From Trichaptum fuscoviolaceum (Eukaryota > Basidiomycota > Agaricomycetes > Hymenochaetales > Trichaptaceae), in contig CAJSYZ010000010.1 of the NCBI GenBank assembly GCA_910574455.1, forward strand, positions 1,206,770 through 1,270,769: a DNA stretch of 64,000 nt, given 5' to 3'. The notes under the pieces are model-generated. The model did no database searches. It had not been told where the DNA came from and saw nothing but the letters and a program-made list of their open reading frames with translations. Every line of letters begins with the position of its first letter. Position 1 is the first letter of the stretch. Below are positions 1 to 11,262 of the stretch, one piece after another. Both the position numbers and the translations under genes were made by a program.

Positions 1-3000
1 TGCGCTGCTTCTCCTTCTGCGCGCGCAGCCAAGACGGCCACTTGTACGTCACGAGCTCATAGTCGAAGTGGTACGCTTCCGCGAAGTGTGGCAGGAATTC
101 CTGCACGGGAGGGGTTAGAATCATATTACATTTTACTATTTGGTGAGCCGAGTTCATGGACTGACCAGGAAGGAAGGCGAGAGGAAGTTCTCTATGAACC
201 AGAACTTTACAGTGCTGTCGGTATGCTTCAGGACGCTCAACATCATGATCGAAGCAAAACGCTATAAAGAAGTTAGAAGTCAACGATCCTCTTCCATAAC
301 AGTGTATCATACCTCATATAGATGGCCCGATGCAACCGTGAAAATATTGATATCAGCCTGCCGAGGCTTCTGTAATTCTTTCGTTCCCGCTTCCTTCGGT
401 TTGAACAGAGACGAAACCCTATCTGAAGGTCAGCTTGGAGCGTCTCCAGAGTGCAATCATCGTCAAGCCTACCGAGAAGCCAAGTCTCCAAACAGCCCCT
501 TGCTCTCCTCCTCTGCGACGACAAATTCCGCCAGGACGTCTGCCTTCTCCATTCCCGGTCTTCTCTTCACGCGGGGGAAGAGCGTCAAGCCCTCGAGGCT
601 CGTCAGCGTGATCTCATTTCCCGTCTCCGCCACACTCGGGCTGGCCCAGCCTTCGTTCCCGACGCTCTCCATCTCGTAGATATCGCGCCCGCGCCCTTCG
701 CGGATCTCCAGCCCGTACACGCCCGGCTTCGCCTTGAACTGCAGGTAGCCGAGGTTCAGCACGACCTGCGTGTCGTCCACGGGCGTACCGTCGCCGGCGG
801 TCAGCTGTAGCTGCAGGCCGCGCGGCGGCTGGTTCGTGAAGATCTCGCGAGCGTGGCCTTCGATGACGATATAGTCCAGGTCAAATATCGCTTCGACACC
901 GTGCTCGCGTTCTTCTTCACTGAGTGCCGAGAGTTGAATGTTGTCAAGGTCGTAAAGAGACTCGCGAGGACGAACAAGCCATGCATGAGGGACGTCCATT
1001 GCTAGGGTATACAACGGATCTATGGGCAAGTTGTCAAACGCAGTGACTGCGCCGATCTCCTCCCTGAACGTTCAAGTTGTATAAGCATAGCGTTCATCCG
1101 ATGCAAAGAAATGCGCAGACCCATTCTCATCAAAGCTTAACCTCGGCAAAAGATTGTATCGGTAGAAGCGCTTGAGCGGAAGCTATAATTTCCTTGTCAG
1201 ATTGGTAACGGACGAGGAAATTCGTTGAGATTACCTCGGTGTGTCTTGCTGGGTTAAGATGCACTTCCGCATGAACAGAAGGTATCGTAGCCAGCCACTA
1301 GATGAATAATTAGTCGATTCTGGATAGTGACCATGCCATCAAACCATACCTGTAATAATGCGGACCACTTCTGAGCAGTTTCACTCAAGGGATCAAGCAG
1401 CACGCCGAATTGGAAAGTTGCAGACTCAGGATCGCCTAATTCAAATGACCTGCGAATGAGTAATATAAATCTGTGTCCAACCGAAGAGGTGCTAACACAT
1501 ACGTGTAGTTTCCAGAAAGCATCCTGTAGTTCCTCGTTCGTACGCGGGAGGCAGAGTTGAACATTCCTTGCTCACTAGGATCCGGGATCTGGACGGACGA
1601 GATGACAGACGAGGCTAGTGCTACGAGATTTGCATATGAAGCCCTGTAGGAGAATATGGATGATGAGCTGTTCTGTATACACATATTAATTGTATATTTC
1701 ATACTTGTCGAATTTGTTCGGCGTGATTGTGAGGTTTGCCAATGCGTCTGTCACAGGCCCGACGCGTTTACGGATTTCATAGTCCTCGAGCGCCTCAAAA
1801 TCTGATGCTTCGAAAGTGCCAGGCTTGATCGGTCCTACAAGCTGTTCAATTACAAGCATCAATGTAAAATAATGTAGGAATAGATGAGATGGACGACAAA
1901 CCCTTCCATTCACAAGTAACACCTGGTCTCCAGGAGCCACAGCCAATTCCCGAGAAATGAGACGGCTTCTGTGACAATAGCGCGCGTAGGCTTCCGAGTC
2001 ACTCAATCCATCCATTGCCAATCCTACGTCTTGTAAAAGCTGGTACACCATCGAGTTTTCGGATAAAATTGTCTGACCCGCTGGCGCGCTGAGAGGTTGG
2101 TCCTGTTCAGGGTCCAATAACAGGTCGAATTCCTTGAGAGGCACTTTATGGAGAAGATCGTGCGCTACAAGATGCGATACAATAGGGGAGATTCTTCGAT
2201 GATGCGGTTGTGTTGAATCAGACGTTGACGGGTTGTGGATGAAGGTCAGCCGTGAAGTAGAATCAGATTTCTACAATTCGTCAATCAGTAATCACATTAT
2301 ACCAACACGGGCAAAACCTACCAGCGACGCGACGGCTTCCCTCATAAGTTTGATGCCCTCCGTGCTGTCAAGATCTGCAACCACATAGACAGAAATTGGT
2401 ACGCTGTCCGACTCTATAAACATCATTAGCATCTCTCTCATAGATCGCCGCATAGAAAGAATAGCTTACCTGGATATAGGTAAGCGGCAGAGCTGAACTG
2501 GTATCCAATCTTTGCGAACAACTCAGGTAGATTGAATATGCGCAGGCTGCCCGTCTGAGCACCCGGGAATATGTATCTGTTGCGACGAAGATTTGCTCCT
2601 GGTAGATCATAGAAGTAAGTGTCAACGGTAGGCAATATATCGTCGCCAAGTTCGGCCAGATAGATCTACCCATTTTACATCAGATGTTATCTCAGAGGCC
2701 TAAGACGACATATCTTCACACCTTCTCCTGGAGATACTGCAACTGTGTGCCGTGCTCAACTTGTAAAAACTTCAAGAAATCATCATCCATATCAAAATGC
2801 TTTCCGTTGAAGAACGCGTGCCCTGTGATGCATGATTCCAAAGATGCATCCAGACGTTTGGCATATTCACGGGCTTTGCCAATCTTCTCAGACATGCCTT
2901 CAATTTCACCATTGATTACGGAATCAAAAGTGACGAGAGATTCATGTCCTTCCAAGTCGACCTGGGCATTTTGAAGGTCTTCGAATGTAAGCTTGGCCAA

Positions 3001-5238
3001 GCTCCAGTCCACATAAGGTGACATAAGCTGGATTGGGGTCTGAAGTTGAGCAATCTACGGAACCTTTGAATGAGGTTTGAGTACACAAATCTGTCAGGCG
3101 TGCGCACCTGTGACATAAACTGCATTGTTTTTGCACGTCCATACTTGTCAATAAGGTAGTAAAACAAGTGCGCCATCTTAAGTCCTATGTGAAAACACTA
3201 TAAATATTGACCGGCTATGAGAGACTCGAGAACACAAACCGTCTTCAGTCTCCACTATGGGGACTATTCCGAATCGGAATGGAAAGCCTCTACGAATGAT
3301 ATTGTTGACAGCGCCGGCGATGAAGTTCAGAGTACTTGACTGAGAAAGGTCCACGACAGTCACGACGTTGAACAGGTTTTGCTTAACATTGTGGAATTGA
3401 CCAGGATAGACAGGTGCAAGAAGCTACGGATCAAGCGTCAGCAATAATACTCAATGGTTAGCGTATAACAAGTACGTACTCCAGTTATGGATGGATTCCA
3501 GCGCTCATATCTATCCAAAACATTAGAAAGGTCGTCACATGGAGTATCAGACAGCTTACCTAGAGTCCTTCGTGATATCATTCCACCACCTTATAACTTC
3601 ACCGCCTTCGGGCCGATCACTGGCATCAAATATCCCATCCAATACACCCGCTGTATCGCGCTGCGTGACTGCAATTGTTCTGTGTGTGAGTAGGTCTACG
3701 GCCTGACTCGGGGAAAGACCAAGGGATGTCAGAGAACCGACGACCCCCCGCTCCTTGCGTAGAAGTCTAAGCAAGCTAGATTTCACAGAGGCTTGTCTTA
3801 GCTACAAAAACGTCATTTGAGCAACAGTGCGTACCTCAAAGGATCCAAATCCGATTCTTGAACCACCTGTCCATTAAGCCACATCATGTTTATACCACCC
3901 TGAGCTTTGAGCTGGTTCTCTTCTACTTCTTCCACGATGCTATTGTTTAGGGCCACGCGGCGAGCCATAGTTGTCGTATACTTCGGAAAATTTTGGGACA
4001 GCTGTGCCAAGATTTCGAGGGGATTAGTTGAGTTTATTATTAGTTGAGTGGCTTGTAGGTCGATGTCTGCAATCGCTAGCACATTCAGTTAAAAGACGCT
4101 AAGCTGTGTTGGAATAAATGTACCCAATAGTTCCTTTTCAGTTAGCGCAATAGTCATATCTGCAGTGGTATTCTCGGGGTATGCATTAATGGCAGAAAAT
4201 ATCACATCTTCTTCAACTAGCTGCACGGCTTCAGACGATTCTTTGTCTCTTGAGGTCGCTGAAATTAAAAGGCATTCTCAGAGTCGCATTCTTCTATGCA
4301 GAAGATTGGACACCTTACTTCTCGAAGAAGACCGCCTGTCATCGACAGCAAGATAGTCTGTTTTCTTTAGGTCTAGAGCCACGCCATATCCAGAAAGATT
4401 ACTTTTCCGATTCTCCGTTCTAGCTGGAATAGGGCGAAGAACATATTCTAAACGAGGTATCGGACTGTTTGCAATTTTGTATAAATACGTATGCAGGTCT
4501 CGGAAGTTTGCAGAGTATGGTGAGGCGTATAGGATCGCTGTTCTAGGGGGTGTATCTATTGTGTGAGCCGGCGAAGGATAGATGTGATCAAATGACAAGA
4601 GCTTCGGACGAGTGAAAGTGCTATGAATGGTGTTAGTTGCTGTTCAGTCAATGAGTATTCATAAAGACGCACGAAGTTGCTGGGACATCATTTTCGCCTG
4701 CATCGATCGACTCATGGCTAACTAGTCGAGCAAGAGTATCCAGATCGCAGATACGTTCCCCATACCAATCCACCCAAGACCCACATTCCGACTCACTCTC
4801 ATAGGTAGGATACTGATCCTCGAAGAATTGGTAATAAGCTTGAATCTTTGGCGCTGCTGCATGAAGTGCAACTTGAAGCTGTGCTGACTCAAGAGCACCA
4901 GGTTGCTCCAGGTATCCCAGCGAAACAGCTGTTCGAAAAGTAAACTCATGGATGGCTTCCGGAGAGAGCTTGGCCAACGGCGGTGCGGACTCCGAGCTGA
5001 CCAGGGCATCGAGGATGGGAAAGAATGCATCTGCGTCTTCCGAAGCAATAGACTCTCTTCATAAAATGATCATTAGGTTGCAACTTGTGAGTGTTCAACT
5101 AACTTACATTGCTTCTAGAAGCAGAGGTACCTCTGGCCAAGACGTACGAAGACTGACTTTCACGGCAGGCTCTGCTAAGGCATAAGCAGCAAAACTAAGC
5201 CAACCGCAAAGTCTCAGAACGGTTTTTTGGCGCCCCAT
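1..5238 (-). CDS. UGGT: UDP-glucose:glycoprotein glucosyltransferase (UGGT), 3' end beyond window
   Basis: ER-lumen folding sensor that re-glucosylates misfolded N-glycoproteins so that calnexin/calreticulin can rebind them. ATG is at 5238; an N-terminal signal peptide (about 22 residues, hydrophobic [15 protein letters not shown]) is followed by the family's opening [15 protein letters not shown]. More than ten short introns separate exons carrying UGGT signatures: [20 protein letters not shown] (about 4300-4400), [14 protein letters not shown] (about 1900), and [21 protein letters not shown] (about 950). The last codons in the window read [20 protein letters not shown], which lies inside the C-terminal GT24 catalytic domain just before its DxD motif, so the catalytic metal site and the ER-retention tail are outside. 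The thioredoxin-like and beta-sandwich region appears complete. I see no break. The assignment is certain from motif order; exact exon ends were not verified. Confidence 0.95.
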
Positions 5239-6324
5239 TATCAGAGACAAGAAGGTAAAGGATTGCAGTAGAGAACTAGCGCATAACAACGTCAGAGTGA
5301 TATATACTTTGCTGAGGCTACGTGGCTATAAAAGCGATGCTACCCTGCCAGTGCCGGTGTCGATCAGAAATAGAATCGGAGTCTGGATCTTGAACACAGT
5401 ATCGCCGTAACCTCCATGTCTGTACTAATCTTCCCAACTTCCCAACTGTAGATTGGACGCTCTCAAACTTACAGACTTGAACTCATCCAGCCAGATGCCA
5501 AAATAAAATCTCTCTACTTTACATTGAACTCGAGGACCTAGGATTTCGGTCCCGTTTCAAAACGCTACTTATATACAATCGACAATGGATGCTGCTTCGG
5601 TATGTCGACGATTGTGCAACCGGACACTGGCACAAATGCAAGAAACATATTCATGAAGTGAGTGATAGCACTTGTGAATTTGCCCTGCGTTTAGTTCTAT
5701 GACTAGTATGATCCCTACTCTTTGACTGGTACATCAAGTCTCAGCACAGACGGCTCCAGAGCTTCGAAGTCCAACTGTCCCAATCTCGGCCCTTCTCTTA
5801 ATCTTTCAGCTGATGGTCATCGCGGTCATAGACTGTGTTAATCTATTTTGACTCTAGGCATGAAAATCCTACGCCTTAATCCATAGCCTGCGTCAAGCTC
5901 TTTGATCATGTAACGAACGGAAGCGGACGTGAAAGGGTTTTGATGGGGTTTTCCACCATGACTTATCGAATTCGGAGATGGATTTGAAAACGCACTTGGA
6001 AGTCTCAGCAATTGGAGGATCCGATTAGCTTTCCCTAGAAGCAAGAGAAAGTACGATTCTATCACCTGGGACACGGCGAAATGATTCCCGGGCTTACTCG
6101 TCGAAACGACTGCGGTAAAGAATAAGGTCAGACAAGTGACGTCCGTCTTCAAGGATTAGCATACGACGACACAGCAATACGGCTGCCGGCGCCTCACACA
6201 AAACCGCTTAAGAAGAGGATTATCGACCTCAAGAACAGACACGGGACCGACTCCTTCCGTTGCTGTTAGTGGTGCCTTCTTGCAAGCTGTTCAAGCTGAC
6301 GCTTTCGTACCAGTACTAGACGGT
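5239..6324. other. intergenic region upstream of UGGT
   Basis: No supportable gene. The UGGT promoter should lie in the first 150 bases; on the minus strand there is a TATATA run near 5300 and a TATA-like stretch near 5326. The longest open frame (about 5838-6152, minus) begins with a non-ATG codon and has no recognisable motif. Confidence 0.5.
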
Positions 6325-7272
6325 TCACACTTCGAAATCACACAGAGTATATGCGGGGTTTGGTTTGGTTTGTTTCTCCCGCAAAAAAAAAGAAAAAAAA
6401 AGAAAAAAAAAACGATTCTTGCCCATCGAAGGCGGGATGTGGATAAAAATGCGCCAGCCTCGGGGGGATAACCAGCACCCAAGTTTAGACCCGTATGGAT
6501 CTTACTGATCGCAAAAAACTCCCGGTAGCGAGGATTTGACTCGCTCCACCGCATCCAGAATCCTCATCGCATGTTTCCCCGTCGCAAAGACCGCCGCCCG
6601 AAGAGGGACAGTCAGCCAATACACTACCGCAGGGCCGGGCATGCAAACGCGTCCTGGGCATCCGAGGTGGTCGCCGAACTCTTCGTCCCAGCGACCGTCC
6701 AATAGGACCTATCTACTTTCTAATTCTACACGCATGTTTCCCCGCCGCAGAGACCGCTTCCCCCAGGAGGTTCAGCACTCTGCATTTCCACGAAGCCGGA
6801 CATGCAGACGCGGTTCGGGAATACGGGGTGGCCGCCGCTCGGGTATGCTGCCCCGCCTAATGCGAGGGACCGACGGCCGTCTTCCATCACGCGTTCCACG
6901 GTGCAGAGGGCGGCATTGCTGCCACCATGACGGCGTACAGGCGCGACGCGCCCGGAGGCTGAAGTAGTACCCAGGGGGAATGCCGTGGACGGGCTCCCGA
7001 GGAAAGTACGAGCACACCGATGTCGAGCGTGGTGGTGAGACTCGGTGGCTGGACTACCTATCGGAGGGAGCCTTGTTGGAAAGGTGTTGGAGGACGAGTA
7101 CCGACATGCTGGCTGCTGGGGTCGGTGGGTGAAAGTCGAGGATGGTAGAGGAGAGAGGTCAAGAGGGGATGGAGCGTCGTCGCCCAGCCTTCCGCCTCTT
7201 TATACCCTCTGAATTTGTGGCGACCAAACAACTGGATTCAGCCTGTTGTTTCATTGTAGACGGTGTGGTGCT
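6325..7272 (-). repeat. dispersed 0.95-kb repeated element, copy 1
   Basis: This stretch recurs in the same orientation at about 50280-51223, nearly identical over most of its length with scattered, mainly transition, differences. Similarity starts near GTTCAC (6326) and stops after GACGGTGTGGTG (about 7272). Read on the minus strand it has TATAAAG (about 7197-7203), a pyrimidine-rich leader, an ATG at 7107 (MSVLVLQHLS...), a GC-rich body with two imperfect direct repeats (6731-6835 and 6568-6674), and an A/T-homopolymer end (GAAA-type run about 6381-6412). No target-site duplication or terminal inverted repeat is visible. It could be a duplicated small gene or a non-autonomous mobile element. 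Confidence 0.85.
6726..7107 (-). CDS. possible short gene inside repeat copy 1 (uncertain)
   Basis: An ATG (7107) lies about 90 bases downstream of a TATA box on the minus strand and opens MSVLVLQHLSNKAPSD. The frame then meets a stop unless an intron beginning GTAGTCC and ending TACTACTTCAG (about 100 nt) is removed. Two downstream frames are open: one Arg-rich, ending in RLRGNAEC, and one Gly/Cys-rich, ending in GLCGGETCV. The same start, putative intron and both frames persist in copy 2, so the reading frame cannot be decided by eye. No known family is recognised. Confidence 0.25.
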
Positions 7273-7985
7273 GACGTCCTAGTCGGAGGAGGGGGGCTAA
7301 TCGCCGGTCTTTGCCACTTACATGTCAGCCACACCAGGCTACCTGTTTAATGGAAATCGCGAGATAACACTGGGAACGACAAAGCGCTGCCCTGCTTACA
7401 TTATTGCTGGAGAATGAACGGTAGCGAGTCCTCAGCTTCTTATTCTTTCGAACCACAATCGATTGCAGTGGCATATGGATCCGACGGCCCGTAGTACTTC
7501 AAATAGGTTCACCAAATTCAAGTCTTCGCCGGTTTCTGGAAGAAATTTTATTCCAGTGACGGAGCCGTACTGAAGCATATGGTAATGATCTCACTGGTGG
7601 CCAGAGCACTGACTGTTGACACTAGACGAGTAGTTCCTAGCAATCATATGTAACTATACAACGAAGGAAAATGCCAATACGTACCACGGTGTAGGACTGA
7701 CTGGATTCTCGCAAGCTTTGAATAATAGTTATCTTCAAAATTCGACATCGGAAGTCAGTTGGCATCAGCCTAAGTATTATCATACATCGTTTCACCACAA
7801 AAAAAAAAGAAAAAAGTGAAGAGAACTTCAGAAGGAACTTTTAACGTTAGGCTCTCTTTCAGATCTGTATGTACTTAAGAATGAGAAGAAGAAAAAGATA
7901 GCACATCAAGTATATCGAGAGAAAAGGAGAGGTGATATTTTCAGCAAGAAGTCATTAAGATAATATTTTTGGTGAAGATGCAAGC
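7273..7985. other. intergenic region
   Basis: No gene supported. It contains an A-rich run near 7797-7816 and probably the 3' UTR of the downstream minus-strand RRM gene. Confidence 0.5.
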
Positions 7986-10762
7986 TCAGATAGCGTCGGC
8001 TTGCATAGGTGCGACAGTTCCACCCCTCGCAGCGGTGGGAGTATATGTATGCCACCGGTCGTTGAAGCGAACGTCTAAGAGCAAAATCCGTTAGCACGCT
8101 TGGTGTGCACGCTGTTGTAAGACGTGATACTCACCGAGAGGACGACCTCCATACATGTATTGTTGGAATTTCGCTATACAAGAATGAGCATGCAAACCGA
8201 CAAGAGAAAGGGACATTGCGTACCGATAGCAGTCTCTGCCTCTTGAACATTCGCAAACTGCACCACGCCCGCACCCTTCGAGCGAGCTCCATCAAAGAGA
8301 ATCTCCGCAAGCTCGACAGTACCCGTGGTCTCAAAGAGCTCCACAAGGTCCTCGTTCGCTGTCGACCACGGGAGATTACGGACCATGATCTGTTGACTGG
8401 GCTCTGCATCGAATCCAGCACTTCCGCTGCCCCCGCCAAACCCACCACTGCTCCCGAACCCGCCGCTGGAACCGTAGCCTGCGCTAGCGCTTCCTCCTCC
8501 AGAACCTGCTCCAGCACCCGAGTCTGGCCCGGAGTAGTCTGCATAAAGGTTGTTGTCGAACGACCTACCACCATCGCCTCCGCCGCTTAAGCCACCACGG
8601 TACCCTCCGCGAAAGCCGCCTCCGCCTCGAAGACCGCCACCACGAAGTCCTCCGCGACCGCCACGCAGGCCACCACGGTAAGACCCCGGGCCCGACAGAC
8701 CGGCGTACCTGTCCTAATGGCCGGTCACCAACAACAGTCAGATCACGTTTATTGATTCTTAGCGGAGAACACGAACCTCGCGAACTTCTAGAGTTCGGCC
8801 ATACCACTCAAAACCGTTGTACATACCTAATTCATTTAAATCAATAACGCTCTTGCCTTCACCCTGTAGTGCACTCACTGATTGCTTGCTGAGCATCTTT
8901 GGTAGTCTCAAATATGACCGTGCCAGATCCTTTGGCACGACCATCGGCGCCAATGTTAATGTCGGCGCGGATGATATTTCCAGCAGCACGGAAGAGATCT
9001 TTAAGGTCTTGCCAACCCGCTTGATACGGTAGCTAGAACGAATGATATGAGCATGAACTATATATAGAGGAAGAGAAAGTGCGCTCACGTTGCCGACATA
9101 TAGCTGGTTACCTGGGTTCGCTCCTCCACCACCACTACCTCCATAGTTGTGTGAGGAGGGACGCGGGGGAGGCTGAGCATTGAAGCCTTGTCCTGCCATA
9201 GCCATACCAATCTTACCAGGAACTGGGGTTGCGCCAAAGCGCGCTTCGGTTTCGCGGTCCTAAAAAAAGTCGCTCAAAATTCGACGAAGAATGAGAACAT
9301 ATGGAGAGTACAAACCTCTCGGATGAAAACAGGTCGACCAAGAAGAGGAACCTCTGAGAGTTCTCTAATAGCACGTTGAGCGTCTTCTTGGGAACCGAAC
9401 TCGACAATACTAAAAACATGACAGTGAGGTTTTACAAACTTGCAATAAAGGCGAAACTGCTTACCCGCATCCCTTCGAAACTCCCGTCGGTGTAACCAAG
9501 ACTTCGGCAAATAGGACTTCTCCAGCTAATAACCCCAAGAAAAACCCTCATTAGATACCGTCCTCACAACTCAATAACAACCATCCAGCCACTAAATCGA
9601 GAGCTAGCGAAGGGTCGAAGAAAAATCCAAACATGAGCCCCTTGCGCGATCCTTCTCCAAGCCAAATCTCAAGACCACCAACAAGCCTTGTCGACTTGTT
9701 TAGCTTCGCCATCCGTAAGAAACGCGCTACGGGATTCGGGCAACGGCGACGGTGATAAACGCAGAACGGATAAAACGTGCAACTGGTGCGTCGCTCCTCC
9801 TCCCTGCCCGCTAACCACAGCCAATGCCTACTACTGCCACTCCATCACCACCCACAACGTCAAACGCCAACAAACTCTTCGAAGAAAACCAAAAGCAACT
9901 AATCGGATCGGGATTCCTCCACCCACCTCCCCTCATAAATTCCATCAGGTCACGGTACTTGACGTCGTAACTGAGATTGCCAACATAGACCCGGTTCTCT
10001 CGTTTGCTCTGCTTCGAGAACTCAAGAGCCTCGTCCGGATCGGCGTTGATCGGCCCGCCTAGCGAACGCGAGAACTGGTCGTATTTACGGTCACGGCTGC
10101 GCGACCGCGAACGAGGAGACCTCGAACGTGAGTCACGCGAGTGAGAGCGACGTCGGCGCCTCGGAGAGACGGACCTGCGCCGATGGCGCGACCCGGAGCG
10201 CGAACGCGAACGGCGCTTCCCCCGACGCTGCAACAAAAGTGCATCAGTTATCATACACAATATGTTAACAAAATTCTCACTTCTGGCTCCCAGTGGTCGC
10301 TCCGACGGCTACGACCTGTAATAAACAAGTTAATTCCAGCGCTAATGATGACATCACTAAGATTCTATAGATTGTTGATGAACTGTCATCTATGGATGAT
10401 AGCAGAAATTTGTAGCATCTTGCTGCAAACAGTTGAAGGCAGCATGATTGCCGAGTCAAGTGTCGTTCGCCAGTGCTGACTTGCAGTGACTTGAGGTGCC
10501 GAAAAGTTGAAGTACGCGTTCAAACAAAATGGTGCTACACACCTGTCTCGCGCTTTTCGCGGTCCCTACGGTCCCTACTCCTGCTCCTCTCTCTGTCGCG
10601 CTTACTGTCTTTATCTCTATCCCTCTCGCGCTCCCTGTCGCGGTCCCGGTCGCGAATGCTCACGCTGTCTTTCTCGCGGTCCCTGCCATTACCATTTGTC
10701 TCTATACGGCCGACAAGCGCTTTGTCGTCTACCTCATCTTTGTTCTTCATGTCCACGTCCAT
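7986..10762 (-). CDS. SR/RGG protein with three RRMs, Gbp2/Hrb1-like mRNA-binding protein
   Basis: Nuclear poly(A)-RNA-binding protein, by family likely involved in splicing surveillance and mRNA export. ATG at 10762 opens MDVDMKNKDEVDDK, followed by an RD/RE/RS-rich arm interrupted by introns and a 35-nt exon (GRSRRSDHWEPE). RRM1 begins NRVYVGNLSYDVKYRDL (about 10000). RRM2 begins NQLYVGN (about 9100). A glycine-rich RGG block (RGGLRGG repeats, about 8600-8700) and a Gly/Ser linker lead to RRM3, with MVRNLPWSTANEDLVELFE (about 8330). It ends RGGTVAPMQADAI with TGA at 7986-7988. The order RS arm, RRM, RRM, RGG, RRM matches yeast Gbp2/Hrb1; an HNRNPM-like name is also possible. Opposite-strand open frames over this gene are shadows of its biased composition. 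Confidence 0.88.
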
Positions 10763-11262
10763 TGCGAATGAATTATAGAGATCAGCAGCGAGTCCAGTAA
10801 AGGAGTGAGTGAGAGATTACAGTTATGATGGACGTAAGGAAGAAAGAGGCGGACGGGCGTAATTTTTTCCATGACCTCGGATATGGCCGAATATAAGCGC
10901 CGGTCTGACTGGGTGACTTGGACTTGGTGTGCACTGTGGGCGACAGTTCCGAGTTGAGTTCTCGTCAAGAACAAGCAATCATATGTTAGCAATATTGCAA
11001 ACAACCCGTTGTTCGATTGACAAAATTCTGATTAATTGAATTATTGTAATGGTGGATGCTCACACAAAGGGGTAGTTTTCAGAGGACCTGGAAGATGTGA
11101 AAGGAGATTATATACAGCAAGTAACGAAAGCAAGAAAGCGAGCGAGATGGTATCTAAAATAGTGTAAATTACACAAGATATCCTACTTTTTCCGGGAAAA
11201 TTTATGAGCGTGGTTATGCTTGAGTAAGTACTTCTGCTGGTCGGGAGCGACATAGGGAGTAG
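10763..11262. other. intergenic region
   Basis: About 500 bases between the start of the RRM gene and the stop of the transporter. Nothing beyond expected promoter and 3' UTR DNA was seen. Confidence 0.5.

Noticed and set aside
5838..6152. 104-codon minus frame
   Set aside because: Begins with TTG, no ATG near the start, no motif and no splice signals supporting a gene.
6527..6545. tRNA gene in the repeated element
   Set aside because: Only a T-arm-like hairpin is present; no pairing acceptor 5' strand, D-arm or convincing anticodon arm was found. Kept as a weak finding, not a feature.
8105..8590. 161-codon plus-strand open frame
   Set aside because: Lies opposite RRM3 and the Gly-rich linker of the SR/RGG gene; the frame is open only because of that gene's codon composition.
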